64,000 nucleotides of DNA from positions 558,001 to 622,000 of the forward strand of contig CANNCY010000001.1 in assembly GCA_947503335.1 (NCBI GenBank). The letters are read 5' to 3'. Source of the DNA: an uncultured Pseudomonadales bacterium. GTDB taxonomy: Bacteria > Pseudomonadota > Gammaproteobacteria > Pseudomonadales > CANNCY01. The notes beneath the pieces were generated by a model. It searched no databases and was not told the DNA's origin. It saw only the letters and a program-made list of their open reading frames with translations. This document shows positions 54,858-62,562 of this stretch, one piece after another (position 1 is the stretch's first letter; every line of letters starts with the position of its first letter). The translations under genes were made by a program, and so were the position numbers.

Positions 54858-55169
54858 TTATAGAAAGTCGTTGCCACCCATATCCTGATCTAAGCCGTCA
54901 ATGAGGGTCCAGGGGTCAATGGGCTCACGGGTTTCGTCAAAGGGGTTAAGATCGTGTTCTGTTTCTAGCACGTCTTGCCAGTCTGATGGCGCTGCACAAG
55001 CAACTAATGGCGTAGATTGCCAATCAGTGTAATCAAGTTCGTCTACACGCCCATCTGCGTACTGTATATCAATCGTTTTGTCAGATTCGTTAATCGCAAC
55101 TATTTCAAATACCTCTTCGTCGCGAACATTCTGATACCAATTGCCGATTTCAGGAACCTTGTCTCTCAT
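54858..55169 (-). CDS. DUF6763-type acidic small protein
   Basis: A 103-residue acidic protein. ATG 55169 is chosen because GAGGAG lies six bases upstream within the alternative longer start. It carries VPEIGNWYQNVRDEEVFEIV, then IDIQYADGRVDELD and DYTDWQSTPL, and an acidic end. This looks like the DUF6763 family, whose function is unknown. It lies between lexA (same strand, 40 bp from the SOS box) and the divergent psrA-type gene, 134 bp away. Confidence 0.7.
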   Translation of the reverse strand: MRDKVPEIGNWYQNVRDEEVFEIVAINESDKTIDIQYADGRVDELDYTDWQSTPLVACAAPSDWQDVLETEHDLNPFDETREPIDPWTLIDGLDQDMGGNDFL

Positions 55170-55258
55170 AATGGTCTCCTCACTCATAGTGCTAATTTTA
55201 AGTTTAGACCAAATATGGATTATGCAAGCGCAAATTGCTGCTTGAGTTTCATGTGTTT

Positions 55259-55272
55259 AAAACGTATGTTTG
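55259..55272. promoter_or_regulatory. Candidate PsrA self-operator
   Basis: AAAACGTATGTTTG contains AAAC-N4-GTTT, the form reported for PsrA sites in Pseudomonas (AAAC, 2-4 bases, GTTT). It lies 32 bases before the TetR-type start and would allow self-repression. Confidence 0.6.
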
Positions 55273-55303
55273 AATCTTACGATAACGACGGAACAACAAG
55301 CTC

Positions 55304-55930
55304 ATGAGTAACAATACTGTTACCCGTATCTTAGATGCAGCAGAAAGCCTGTTTGCTGAGCGCGGATTTACTGAGACATCCTTAAGAACCATTACTACCG
55401 CAGCGGGCGTAAACCTCGCAGCGGTGAACTACCATTTTGGCTCTAAGAAAGATCTTATTCAGTCGGTATTCGCGCGATTTCTTGATCCGTTTGAGTTAGA
55501 AATTCGACGAAGAATGTCAGAGGTTCAGAATCCATCGGTACAAGACATGTTGGTATTAGCGCAGCACAGTGCTATGCAGGTGTCGTTAGAGCATTTCAAT
55601 GGTCGCTCTCAAATCATGAAGCTGCTGGGGTTTGCCTATAATCAGGGGCAAGGCCATATTAGAAAGTTCTTTATAAACCGCTATGGTGAAACCTTTAGTC
55701 AATATGTTCAGCATGTACGTGCCTCAACCCCTCACTTGGGTGAAGAAGAGTTTTATTGGCGAATTAATTTTATGCTGGGAGCTATGATTTTTACGGTTTC
55801 AAGCTATGATTCGTTGTCGGAGATTGGAGAGCTAGAGTTTTCTCGGAAAACGCCTTTAGACGAAATGCTCACTGCGGTGGTACCAGTTGTACAGAGTATG
55901 TTCGATGCCCCTGCTAATATGAAGTCGTAG
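55304..55930 (+). CDS. psrA: TetR-family regulator, PsrA-like
   Basis: A 208-residue regulator. The N-terminal TetR helix-turn-helix reads TRILDAAESLFAERGFTETS, LRTITTAAGVNLAAVNYHFG and SKKDLIQSVF. The C-terminal domain (about 70-205) resembles the fatty-acid-responsive PsrA of Pseudomonas, which controls beta-oxidation and the stationary-phase sigma factor, and which also lies beside lexA there. Identity as PsrA is supported by place and motif rather than search. A matching operator lies upstream. No clear ribosome-binding site is seen. Confidence 0.8.
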   Translation: MSNNTVTRILDAAESLFAERGFTETSLRTITTAAGVNLAAVNYHFGSKKDLIQSVFARFLDPFELEIRRRMSEVQNPSVQDMLVLAQHSAMQVSLEHFNGRSQIMKLLGFAYNQGQGHIRKFFINRYGETFSQYVQHVRASTPHLGEEEFYWRINFMLGAMIFTVSSYDSLSEIGELEFSRKTPLDEMLTAVVPVVQSMFDAPANMKS

Positions 55931-55984
55931 CATCTAGCACAGAAAATTACTAAGATTGCAGTATCAATTATTTGAGGAATCAAT

Positions 55985-57088
55985 GTGGATCAAATAGGTT
56001 CATTCGACTCAGTACTATCATGGTTAGGAACTGACGGGCGTTGGCTTGCCTATGTGGCAGGAGTGGCCTTAGTAGCGATGACCACCAGTTTCATTCTCAA
56101 TCGTATCATCCATCATTTTGAAGTTCGGGCACAGGCAACATCAAACCCTTGGGACGACGCGTTGCTTTCTGCTCTTAAGCGACCAGCCCAATTACTGATA
56201 TGGGTCTCGGCCATCTGGTGGACGATTAAGATGTCTGGAGTGCTAGATAACCACCCAGACTTCGAGGTGTTGGGCCGCGTGTATGATTTGATTGCGGTCT
56301 TCTCGATTACTTGGTTTGTTTACCGTTTTATCCATGAAATGGAGAACCGTCTTCAAGACAAAGCTTATCTTCGCAAGCCTGTCGATCAAACGACGGCCGT
56401 AGCGATCGGTAAGGTGCTTCGTGCGGTCGTTGTGCTGGCTGCCGTCGTGGCCGTTATGCAGTATCTAGGATACAGCATGTCTGGTATCTTGGCCGTTGGT
56501 GGTGTTGGTGGCTTAGCAATCGGCTTTGCAGCCCAGGATTTGTTAGCCAATTTTTTCGGCGCGCTGATGATTTATATGGATCGGCCCTTCAAAATAGGCG
56601 ACTGGATCAGATCGCCTGATCGTGAGATCGAAGGTACCGTAGAAAATATAGGTTGGCGTATAACGACGATTCGAACCTTCGACAAGCGGCCGCTATACGT
56701 GCCCAATAGCGTGTTCTCAAAGATTACGGTTGAGAACCCCTCACGTATGACCAACCGACGCATCTACGAAACCTTTGGTGTTCGCTATGCTGATATGAAT
56801 AAGGTTGCAATGATTGTAGAAGAAGTGCGGGCGATGCTAGTCGAACACGAAGAAATCGACGCGAATCAGACGATGATTGTGAACTTGGTTAGTTTTGGCG
56901 ACTCCACGGTGAACTTTTTTGTATACACTTTTACCAAAACGACCGATTGGGTGCGTTTTCACGCGATTAAACAAGACATCATGCTTAAAATATCGGCCAT
57001 AATCGAAGGTCAGGGTGGTGAGTTTGCGTTTCCAACGCAAACACTTCATCTGGCCGATATAGATAAGTTGGTAAAAGAGGTTAATTAG
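55985..57088 (+). CDS. MscS-family mechanosensitive channel
   Basis: A 367-residue channel of the small-conductance mechanosensitive family. Four or five membrane helices occupy about residues 20-175; the pore helix is GILAVGGVGGLAIGFAAQDL with a Gly/Ala pattern. The cytoplasmic beta domain starts IYMDRPFKIGDWI and includes GTVENIGWRITTIRT. The start is GTG 55985 with GAGGA about seven bases upstream; the ATG two bases earlier meets a stop. It opens under osmotic downshock. The next start overlaps by one base. Confidence 0.9.
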   Translation: MDQIGSFDSVLSWLGTDGRWLAYVAGVALVAMTTSFILNRIIHHFEVRAQATSNPWDDALLSALKRPAQLLIWVSAIWWTIKMSGVLDNHPDFEVLGRVYDLIAVFSITWFVYRFIHEMENRLQDKAYLRKPVDQTTAVAIGKVLRAVVVLAAVVAVMQYLGYSMSGILAVGGVGGLAIGFAAQDLLANFFGALMIYMDRPFKIGDWIRSPDREIEGTVENIGWRITTIRTFDKRPLYVPNSVFSKITVENPSRMTNRRIYETFGVRYADMNKVAMIVEEVRAMLVEHEEIDANQTMIVNLVSFGDSTVNFFVYTFTKTTDWVRFHAIKQDIMLKISAIIEGQGGEFAFPTQTLHLADIDKLVKEVN

Positions 57089-57636
57089 TGGATATCCAAC
57101 ATTTCAATGAAGTACTAGCTGAAGCAGATCTGTTAATCAGCGAAGAGCAGATTCAAAAAGCCTTGGCGTCAATGGCTAGTCAAATAGATTCAGAGTTGGC
57201 TGATGAGTATCCGCTACTTTTGTGCGTGATGAACGGTGGCCTAATGACGTTGGGTCATATGGTTCCAAACATGAAAATACCTCACGAACAAGATTATGTG
57301 CATGCGTCACGTTATGGAGACGCTACAACTGGGGCAGAGCTAAAGTGGAAGGCTCGCCCAACCGTTAGCCTTAAAGACCGCACCGTAATTTTAGTTGATG
57401 ATATTTTAGACGTTGGTACAACTCTGCTAGAGCTCAAGAAATATTGCGAAGCTGAAGGCGCTAAGTCGGTTAAAACGGCTGTTCTTGTTGATAAGCAGCA
57501 CGATCGTCGTGTCGACGGAATCACCGCCGATTATGTCGGTATGCCGGTAGAAGATCGCTTTATCTTTGGTTTTGGAATGGACTACAAAGGTGCGTGGCGC
57601 AACCTGCCAGCAATCTATGCAGTGAAAGGTTTGTAA
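57088..57636 (+). CDS. Hypoxanthine/guanine phosphoribosyltransferase
   Basis: A 182-residue purine salvage enzyme that joins hypoxanthine or guanine to PRPP. The PRPP loop is VILVDDILDVGTTLLEL, preceded by LLCVMNGGLMTLGHM and YVHASRYGDATTG, and followed by VLVDKQHDRR and RFIFGFGMDYKGAWRN for the base site. GTG 57088 overlaps the channel stop by one base, so they are coupled. Preference for hypoxanthine over guanine cannot be read from sequence. Confidence 0.9.
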   Translation: MDIQHFNEVLAEADLLISEEQIQKALASMASQIDSELADEYPLLLCVMNGGLMTLGHMVPNMKIPHEQDYVHASRYGDATTGAELKWKARPTVSLKDRTVILVDDILDVGTTLLELKKYCEAEGAKSVKTAVLVDKQHDRRVDGITADYVGMPVEDRFIFGFGMDYKGAWRNLPAIYAVKGL

Positions 57637-57684
57637 ATAAATCACAACTTTTTGTTGCCATTAGCTTCCTCATTGTTAATAATA

Positions 57685-57717
57685 CCTGTGTGCAGGTTCG
57701 CAATGCTTGCATACAGG
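57685..57717 (+). promoter_or_regulatory. Stem-loop in the cold-shock leader
   Basis: CCTGTGTGCA (57685-57694) pairs with TGCATACAGG (57708-57717) over 10 bp with one G-T pair and a 13-base loop. It lies about 75-110 bases before the cold-shock start and is not followed by a T-run, so it is a leader structure rather than a terminator. Confidence 0.55.
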
Positions 57718-57730
57718 GATGTGTCGATTG

Positions 57731-57789
57731 CCCATAACTCCTTCAAGTGGGTGAGCGACTTTAAAAATAATAATGAGCGAGGTTATGGG
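57731..57789 (+). promoter_or_regulatory. Predicted Shine-Dalgarno sequestering switch
   Basis: CCCATAACTC (57731-57740) pairs with GAGGTTATGGG (57779-57789) over 10 bp, with one G bulged. This covers the GAGG ribosome-binding site just before the cold-shock start. It could act as a temperature-dependent switch like that of cspA mRNAs. Read by eye, without folding energy. Confidence 0.5.
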
Positions 57790-57793
57790 TGTT

Positions 57794-58003
57794 ATGTCAA
57801 CTCGAGAATCAGGTGTTGTTAAGTGGTTTAACAACGCAAGGGGATTTGGATTTATTCAGCGTGACGACGGTCGAGACGTGTTTGTTCACTATCGTGCCAT
57901 TCGTGGTGAAGGGTACAGATCACTAAACGAAGGTCAAACTGTAGAGTACACTGCAGTTGAGGGCGATAAGGGTCTTCAAGCCGAAGACGTGATCGGCCAG
58001 TAA
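57794..58003 (+). CDS. Cold-shock domain protein
   Basis: A 69-residue cold-shock domain protein starting at ATG 57794 ([20 protein letters not shown]). The RNA-binding motifs RNP1 ([12 protein letters not shown]) and RNP2 (DVFVHYRAI) are present, close to the CspD form, as is [17 protein letters not shown]. These proteins melt RNA structure or act as antiterminators. In-frame ATGs at 57773 and 57785 are alternatives, since GAGG lies 11 bases before 57794. Flanked by a structured leader and a terminator. Confidence 0.9.
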   Translation: MSTRESGVVKWFNNARGFGFIQRDDGRDVFVHYRAIRGEGYRSLNEGQTVEYTAVEGDKGLQAEDVIGQ

Positions 58004-58026
58004 GAGCATCGTTTACTGATAGTAAT

Positions 58027-58057
58027 AAAAAAACCGCAGGTTATCTGCGGTTTTTTT
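58027..58057. terminator. Bidirectional terminator after cold-shock gene
   Basis: CCGCAG (58034-58039) and CTGCGG (58045-58050) with flanking A and T runs form a strong hairpin with seven T residues. It can end both the cold-shock gene and the convergent csiV-mfd unit. Confidence 0.9.
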
Positions 58058-58076
58058 ATGCCTGATTAAAATAGAA

Positions 58077-58901
58077 CTATTCGCTGTTACTTTGTTTTAG
58101 CGGGGTGATTTTGGCGAGGGCAATTAGCCCTGGGCCGTCAAAATATATTATTTGGTTTAGATTTACTCGGCGAGACTGTTTTAAGGTGTTGATAGCATCT
58201 ACTTGATAAAGATTTTTGTTGAGTACTGGCTGGTCAAAATTGAAGCGGTCATCTGTGGTTGTCGATAGATTGTTAGTGCCGTTAAATGTGTCAAAACCAT
58301 TGGTGGTGTAACTATTTTCTTCGAGGTCTAAGTCGATTAATGGTTTCGGTGGTAAAACGATATTGCTGAAGCTGTGGGTAGTTGTGAATTGGCTAAACCA
58401 TAGATCAATACTTAAGTGTGGATAGCTTTGTTTGAAGACCGTAACGCTGCCTTCAAGTTCGTGGTGTTTTTCGTACTCGCGGCCGCCATCAATTAATACT
58501 GACTGGCCGGTTGCTCTGCCCTGGACCGGTTGAAACCATTGCTCGTGCCATAATGGGCGATAGCCCTTTCTACGAAGCTTAGTTAAGAATTGAGTAAATT
58601 CTAGCTGTTCTTGTTGGTGCCAAAATACAACTGGTTTGATACTGTCGTCGGCTTGTTCGCTGCTTTGGGTGTCATCGTCGGTGGGTGTAAGTAGCTCTTG
58701 GTCGGTTGCTTCTTCATCACTTGTAAGTCGCAATATTTGACCAGGATAACCGAGGCCAGTTGCTTGCTGACTCATAACCTGACTGATAGAGGGGCCTGAC
58801 AGAATAGCTACTTCAACTTGATAGTATTCGGTTTCGTCGGCGGCCGCTTTGCATGCGATAAGCGCTGCTAAAACGGTAAACAGTGCTATAGGTTTTTTCA
58901 T
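58077..58901 (-). CDS. CsiV-family periplasmic protein
   Basis: A 274-residue exported protein with a signal peptide ending near ACKAAA (about residue 21). It resembles CsiV, first described in Vibrio as a peptidoglycan-related factor: ETEYYQVEVAILSGPS at the mature N-terminus, RKGYRPLWHEQWFQPVQG in the middle, and VNLNQIIYFDGPGLIALAKI at the end. The region about residues 65-90 is acidic and variable. It overlaps mfd by 1 bp, so it is expressed behind it; I recall this order in Pseudomonas. Confidence 0.8.
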   Translation of the reverse strand: MKKPIALFTVLAALIACKAAADETEYYQVEVAILSGPSISQVMSQQATGLGYPGQILRLTSDEEATDQELLTPTDDDTQSSEQADDSIKPVVFWHQQEQLEFTQFLTKLRRKGYRPLWHEQWFQPVQGRATGQSVLIDGGREYEKHHELEGSVTVFKQSYPHLSIDLWFSQFTTTHSFSNIVLPPKPLIDLDLEENSYTTNGFDTFNGTNNLSTTTDDRFNFDQPVLNKNLYQVDAINTLKQSRRVNLNQIIYFDGPGLIALAKITPLKQSNSE

Positions 58902-61900
58902 TAGCGTAGTTCCTTTAGTAGCGAATCAATGTTAGAAAATAGTGACTCTGCATCACTTGAGTCTATCGTAAATCCAAGACGTGTGCCTTTGGTCATCTTA
59001 AATTTATGAGGTTGAGATTGCACAAGTGTGATCAGCTTCATTGGATCGATTTCAGTTGTTGGGTGAAACTCGATAAATCCGCCCGCCAACCCTGCGTCGA
59101 TTTTCTCAATACCAAGTGACTCTGACCCTAGTTTTAACTTACTTACCTCGAATAGATTCTTGACTTGATCAGGCAGTAAGCCAAATCGGTCAATCATCTC
59201 GACATTCAGCTCTTTAAGCTCGCTTTCGCTGTTGGCGCTAGATATGCGCTTATACAAAATGAGGCGGGTATGAATATCTGGAATGTAATCGTCAGGTATC
59301 AAAGCCGGCACCTTAAGTGTTACTTCGGTGAGTGGTTTCAATGGCTCGTCGATGTTTGGCGTTTCGCCTTTTTTGATAGACTTAACCGCGCGTTCTAGCA
59401 TTTCTGAATACAGCGCGAAACCAACGCCTTCAATTTGCCCAGATTGCTCGTCACCTAGTAGCTCGCCGGCACCCCTAATCTCAAGGTCGTGCGTAGCTAA
59501 CGTGAAGCCTGCACCTAATTCTTGGGCAGATTCGATTGCTTCTAGTCGCTTCTCTGCATCGCCCGATAGTCGCATGTCAGGGGGGGTGAGCATATAAGCG
59601 TATGCCTGGTGATGAGAGCGACCCACTCGCCCACGTAGTTGGTGTAACTGTGCAATGCCAAATTTGTCGGCGCGATCTATCAAAATAGTATTCGCGTTGG
59701 GTATATCGATGCCTGTTTCAATAATTGTCGTAGCGACCAGTACATTAAATTTGTGATGATAAAAATCGCTCATTACCTGCTCGAGTGCGCGCTCAGACAT
59801 TTGCCCGTGTCCCACGGCAACTTTCGCTTCAGGAATAAGCTCTTCTATCTTCTTTGCAGTTTGTTCAATTGTTTTTACTTCATTATGGAGGTAAAAAACT
59901 TGACCGCCACGCAGCAGCTCACGCAACACCGCTTCTTTGATGATGCCGTTATCTGACCCACGTACAAAGGTTTTAACTGACAAGCGTTTGGCTGGCGGTG
60001 TAGCTATGATTGATAGGTCGCGAATGCCGGCCATCGACATATTTAGTGTTCTTGGTATCGGTGTAGCTGTGAGAGTCAGGATGTCTAGGTTGGCTCTTAG
60101 AGCTTTGATCGTCTCTTTCTGTTTTACGCCAAATCGATGCTCTTCATCAACAATTAACAGGCCTAGTTTTTCTTGATTTAGGTTGGTGTGAAGAAGCTTG
60201 TGGGTGCCTATCAGTATGTCGACCTTGCCATCTTTCATGCGATCAATGATGTCGTTTTGTTGTTTGGCTGTTTTAAAGCGTGAGACGACTTCAATATTGA
60301 CGGGCCATTGTGCGAAGCGGTCGACAAAGGATTCATAATGTTGTTGTGCAAGCAGGGTGGTGGGCACAAGCATGACTACCTGTTTTTGGTTGTGCACAGA
60401 TATAAAGGCGGCTCGCATAGCCACTTCGGTTTTGCCAAAGCCAACATCTCCACACACTAAGCGATCCATAGGTTTTGGTGCAGACATGTCGCTTTCGATA
60501 GCGTCAATGCAGGCACGTTGATCTGGTGTCAGTTCAAACCTGAATGACTGCGCAAACTCAGCGTTGGCGTGTGCATCAATTGTGTGAGCGTGACCAGTTT
60601 TTGCGGCGCGTCTTGCGTAGATGTCTAGAAGTTCGGCCGCTGCATCACGAGCTTTTTCAGCCGCTTTGCGTTTCGCCTCTGACCATTGATCAGTGCCTAG
60701 TCGGTGTAGTGGGGCAAATGATTCATCACCCCCTGTATACCGACTAATCAGATTGAGCGAGGTCACGGGTACGTACAATTTTGTGTCGTCAGCGTACTCT
60801 AATGTTAAGAACTCCTGGGTGTCATCGCCAAGGCTTATGCGTTCAAGACCTCGGTAGCGCCCAATGCCGTGCTCAAGATGCACCACTGGGGCGCCAATAG
60901 ATAGTTCGGTTAGGTTGCGAATGATGGTGTCGGGGTCAATGCTAGCACGGCTACGTCTGCTTGAAACCTTTGCAATTTGCCCGTGCAGAGCGGTTTCTGG
61001 AATCAGTGCAGTGTTGTTTGCCCATATGCAGCCTTCATCGAACTCGGCAACACATAGGCCAAATGGGCTGTCGTCTTCAAAGAAATCACTGACAGACTGA
61101 AATAGCGTAGGTTCGATAAACCCTTTTAGTTCTTCAATAAGAAGTTGTTGTCGGCCTTGTGATTCGGCAGTGAATAATACGCGACCTGGGTGCTCTTTAA
61201 GAAAGCTCTGTAGCCGTTGTTTGGGGTTGTCTAGGCGAATGTCGAACTTAATATCGTCTATAGGCAGGGCTTTTGCGTCATAACCGTTTCGCTCAGTGCT
61301 TGCCGATACCTTTGCTCGGGTAAATTGCTTTATGCCCTGAAATATCTCGTTTGTTCGAAGAAATAGCTTGTGGGGTGCTACAAGAGGTCGCTTTATGTCG
61401 ACGCTGTAATTGTCGTAGCGATCATTGATATCTTTCCAGAGGTGTTCTGTAGCCCCTTCAAGCCCTCCTAGTTCAACAATGTGGCATTCGTCTGGAAGGT
61501 AGTCGAATAGAGAGGCTGGGTGGTCAAAGAATAGAGGTAAGTAAAACTCGATGCCTGCTGGTGCGATGCCGTCACTCACATCCTGATAAATAGGTGCTGT
61601 GCGGTGGTCAGTCGCAAAAAAGTTATACCAGTTGTTTCTAAACGCAGAGATACCATTTCTGTCTAATGGTACCTCTCTAGCTGGTAGCAGTGTGAATTGA
61701 TCTTGTTTGCCTAGCGAGCGTTGGGTTTCGGGGTCAAATGAGCGAATTGAGTCAATTTCGTCATCAAATAGGTCAAGTCTAATGGGTTCTTTACTGCCCA
61801 TTGGGTATAGGTCAATGAGTGAGCCTCTAAATGCAAACTCGCCATGCTCGTATACGGTGTCTACCGCGCGGTAGCCGCTTTGTTCAAGTTGCCGTCTAAA

Positions 61901-62311
61901 TTTTGCTTCATCTATGCTACTGCCGATTTTAAAATCGAATGAATTGCCCGCTACATATTCGAGCGGAGGCAGGCGATACACTAGTGTCGAAATACTTACA
62001 ACCAGAATGCCTGATTCTAAGTTGGGCAGCATGCCTAGAACCCGAAGGCGTTCAGAGGTGATGTCTTCGTGTGGTGAAAAGCTATCAAAGGGCAGTGTTT
62101 CACGGTCAGGAAAATGTAGTGCCGGGCGATCGGGCGTAAATGCATTGATCTCACGCTCTAGTCGAGCGGCGTTTGCCGAGTCGGCAGTAATCACCACAAT
62201 GGGGCCTTGAGCCTGTTTACTGGCGTCGACAATCGAGCGAGCTAATGCCGCACCAGTTGTGTTAAGCCAGTAAGTACTCTCGTGTGCGTTCGATGAAAAG
62301 AAGCTATTCAA
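58901..62311 (-). CDS. mfd: Transcription-repair coupling factor Mfd
   Basis: A 1136-residue translocase that removes stalled RNA polymerase from damaged DNA and recruits UvrA. The UvrB-homology region is at the N-terminus, the polymerase-binding domain near residues 470-540 (GAPVVHLEHGIGRYRGLERI), the RecG-like motor has Walker A GDVGFGKTE, DEEH and LTATPIPRTL, and the motif QLRGRVGRS, and a TRCF domain ends the protein. Length agrees with E. coli Mfd (1148). It is followed by csiV. Confidence 0.97.
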   Translation of the reverse strand: MNSFFSSNAHESTYWLNTTGAALARSIVDASKQAQGPIVVITADSANAARLEREINAFTPDRPALHFPDRETLPFDSFSPHEDITSERLRVLGMLPNLESGILVVSISTLVYRLPPLEYVAGNSFDFKIGSSIDEAKFRRQLEQSGYRAVDTVYEHGEFAFRGSLIDLYPMGSKEPIRLDLFDDEIDSIRSFDPETQRSLGKQDQFTLLPAREVPLDRNGISAFRNNWYNFFATDHRTAPIYQDVSDGIAPAGIEFYLPLFFDHPASLFDYLPDECHIVELGGLEGATEHLWKDINDRYDNYSVDIKRPLVAPHKLFLRTNEIFQGIKQFTRAKVSASTERNGYDAKALPIDDIKFDIRLDNPKQRLQSFLKEHPGRVLFTAESQGRQQLLIEELKGFIEPTLFQSVSDFFEDDSPFGLCVAEFDEGCIWANNTALIPETALHGQIAKVSSRRSRASIDPDTIIRNLTELSIGAPVVHLEHGIGRYRGLERISLGDDTQEFLTLEYADDTKLYVPVTSLNLISRYTGGDESFAPLHRLGTDQWSEAKRKAAEKARDAAAELLDIYARRAAKTGHAHTIDAHANAEFAQSFRFELTPDQRACIDAIESDMSAPKPMDRLVCGDVGFGKTEVAMRAAFISVHNQKQVVMLVPTTLLAQQHYESFVDRFAQWPVNIEVVSRFKTAKQQNDIIDRMKDGKVDILIGTHKLLHTNLNQEKLGLLIVDEEHRFGVKQKETIKALRANLDILTLTATPIPRTLNMSMAGIRDLSIIATPPAKRLSVKTFVRGSDNGIIKEAVLRELLRGGQVFYLHNEVKTIEQTAKKIEELIPEAKVAVGHGQMSERALEQVMSDFYHHKFNVLVATTIIETGIDIPNANTILIDRADKFGIAQLHQLRGRVGRSHHQAYAYMLTPPDMRLSGDAEKRLEAIESAQELGAGFTLATHDLEIRGAGELLGDEQSGQIEGVGFALYSEMLERAVKSIKKGETPNIDEPLKPLTEVTLKVPALIPDDYIPDIHTRLILYKRISSANSESELKELNVEMIDRFGLLPDQVKNLFEVSKLKLGSESLGIEKIDAGLAGGFIEFHPTTEIDPMKLITLVQSQPHKFKMTKGTRLGFTIDSSDAESLFSNIDSLLKELR

Positions 62312-62562
62312 AGTAAAATCTTACGTCGGTTTTATCTGAACAGCATAGCCTAAAGCATTATCGCGTAGGTCACTAGTTGCCTGCTAAATCATCGTTTGTC
62401 AGTTTGTCATATAGAGTGCGATTGATTAAGGCAGCGTCGCCTTGCATAATTGCTCTGCGCGAACATAAAAAGCGCCGCTGGTTGTGACAGCAGCTAGACG
62501 TAAGGCAAAGACCTAACTTTTGATAAATTTTTCTACTCAAACCCACTTTGAGATAAGGCACT

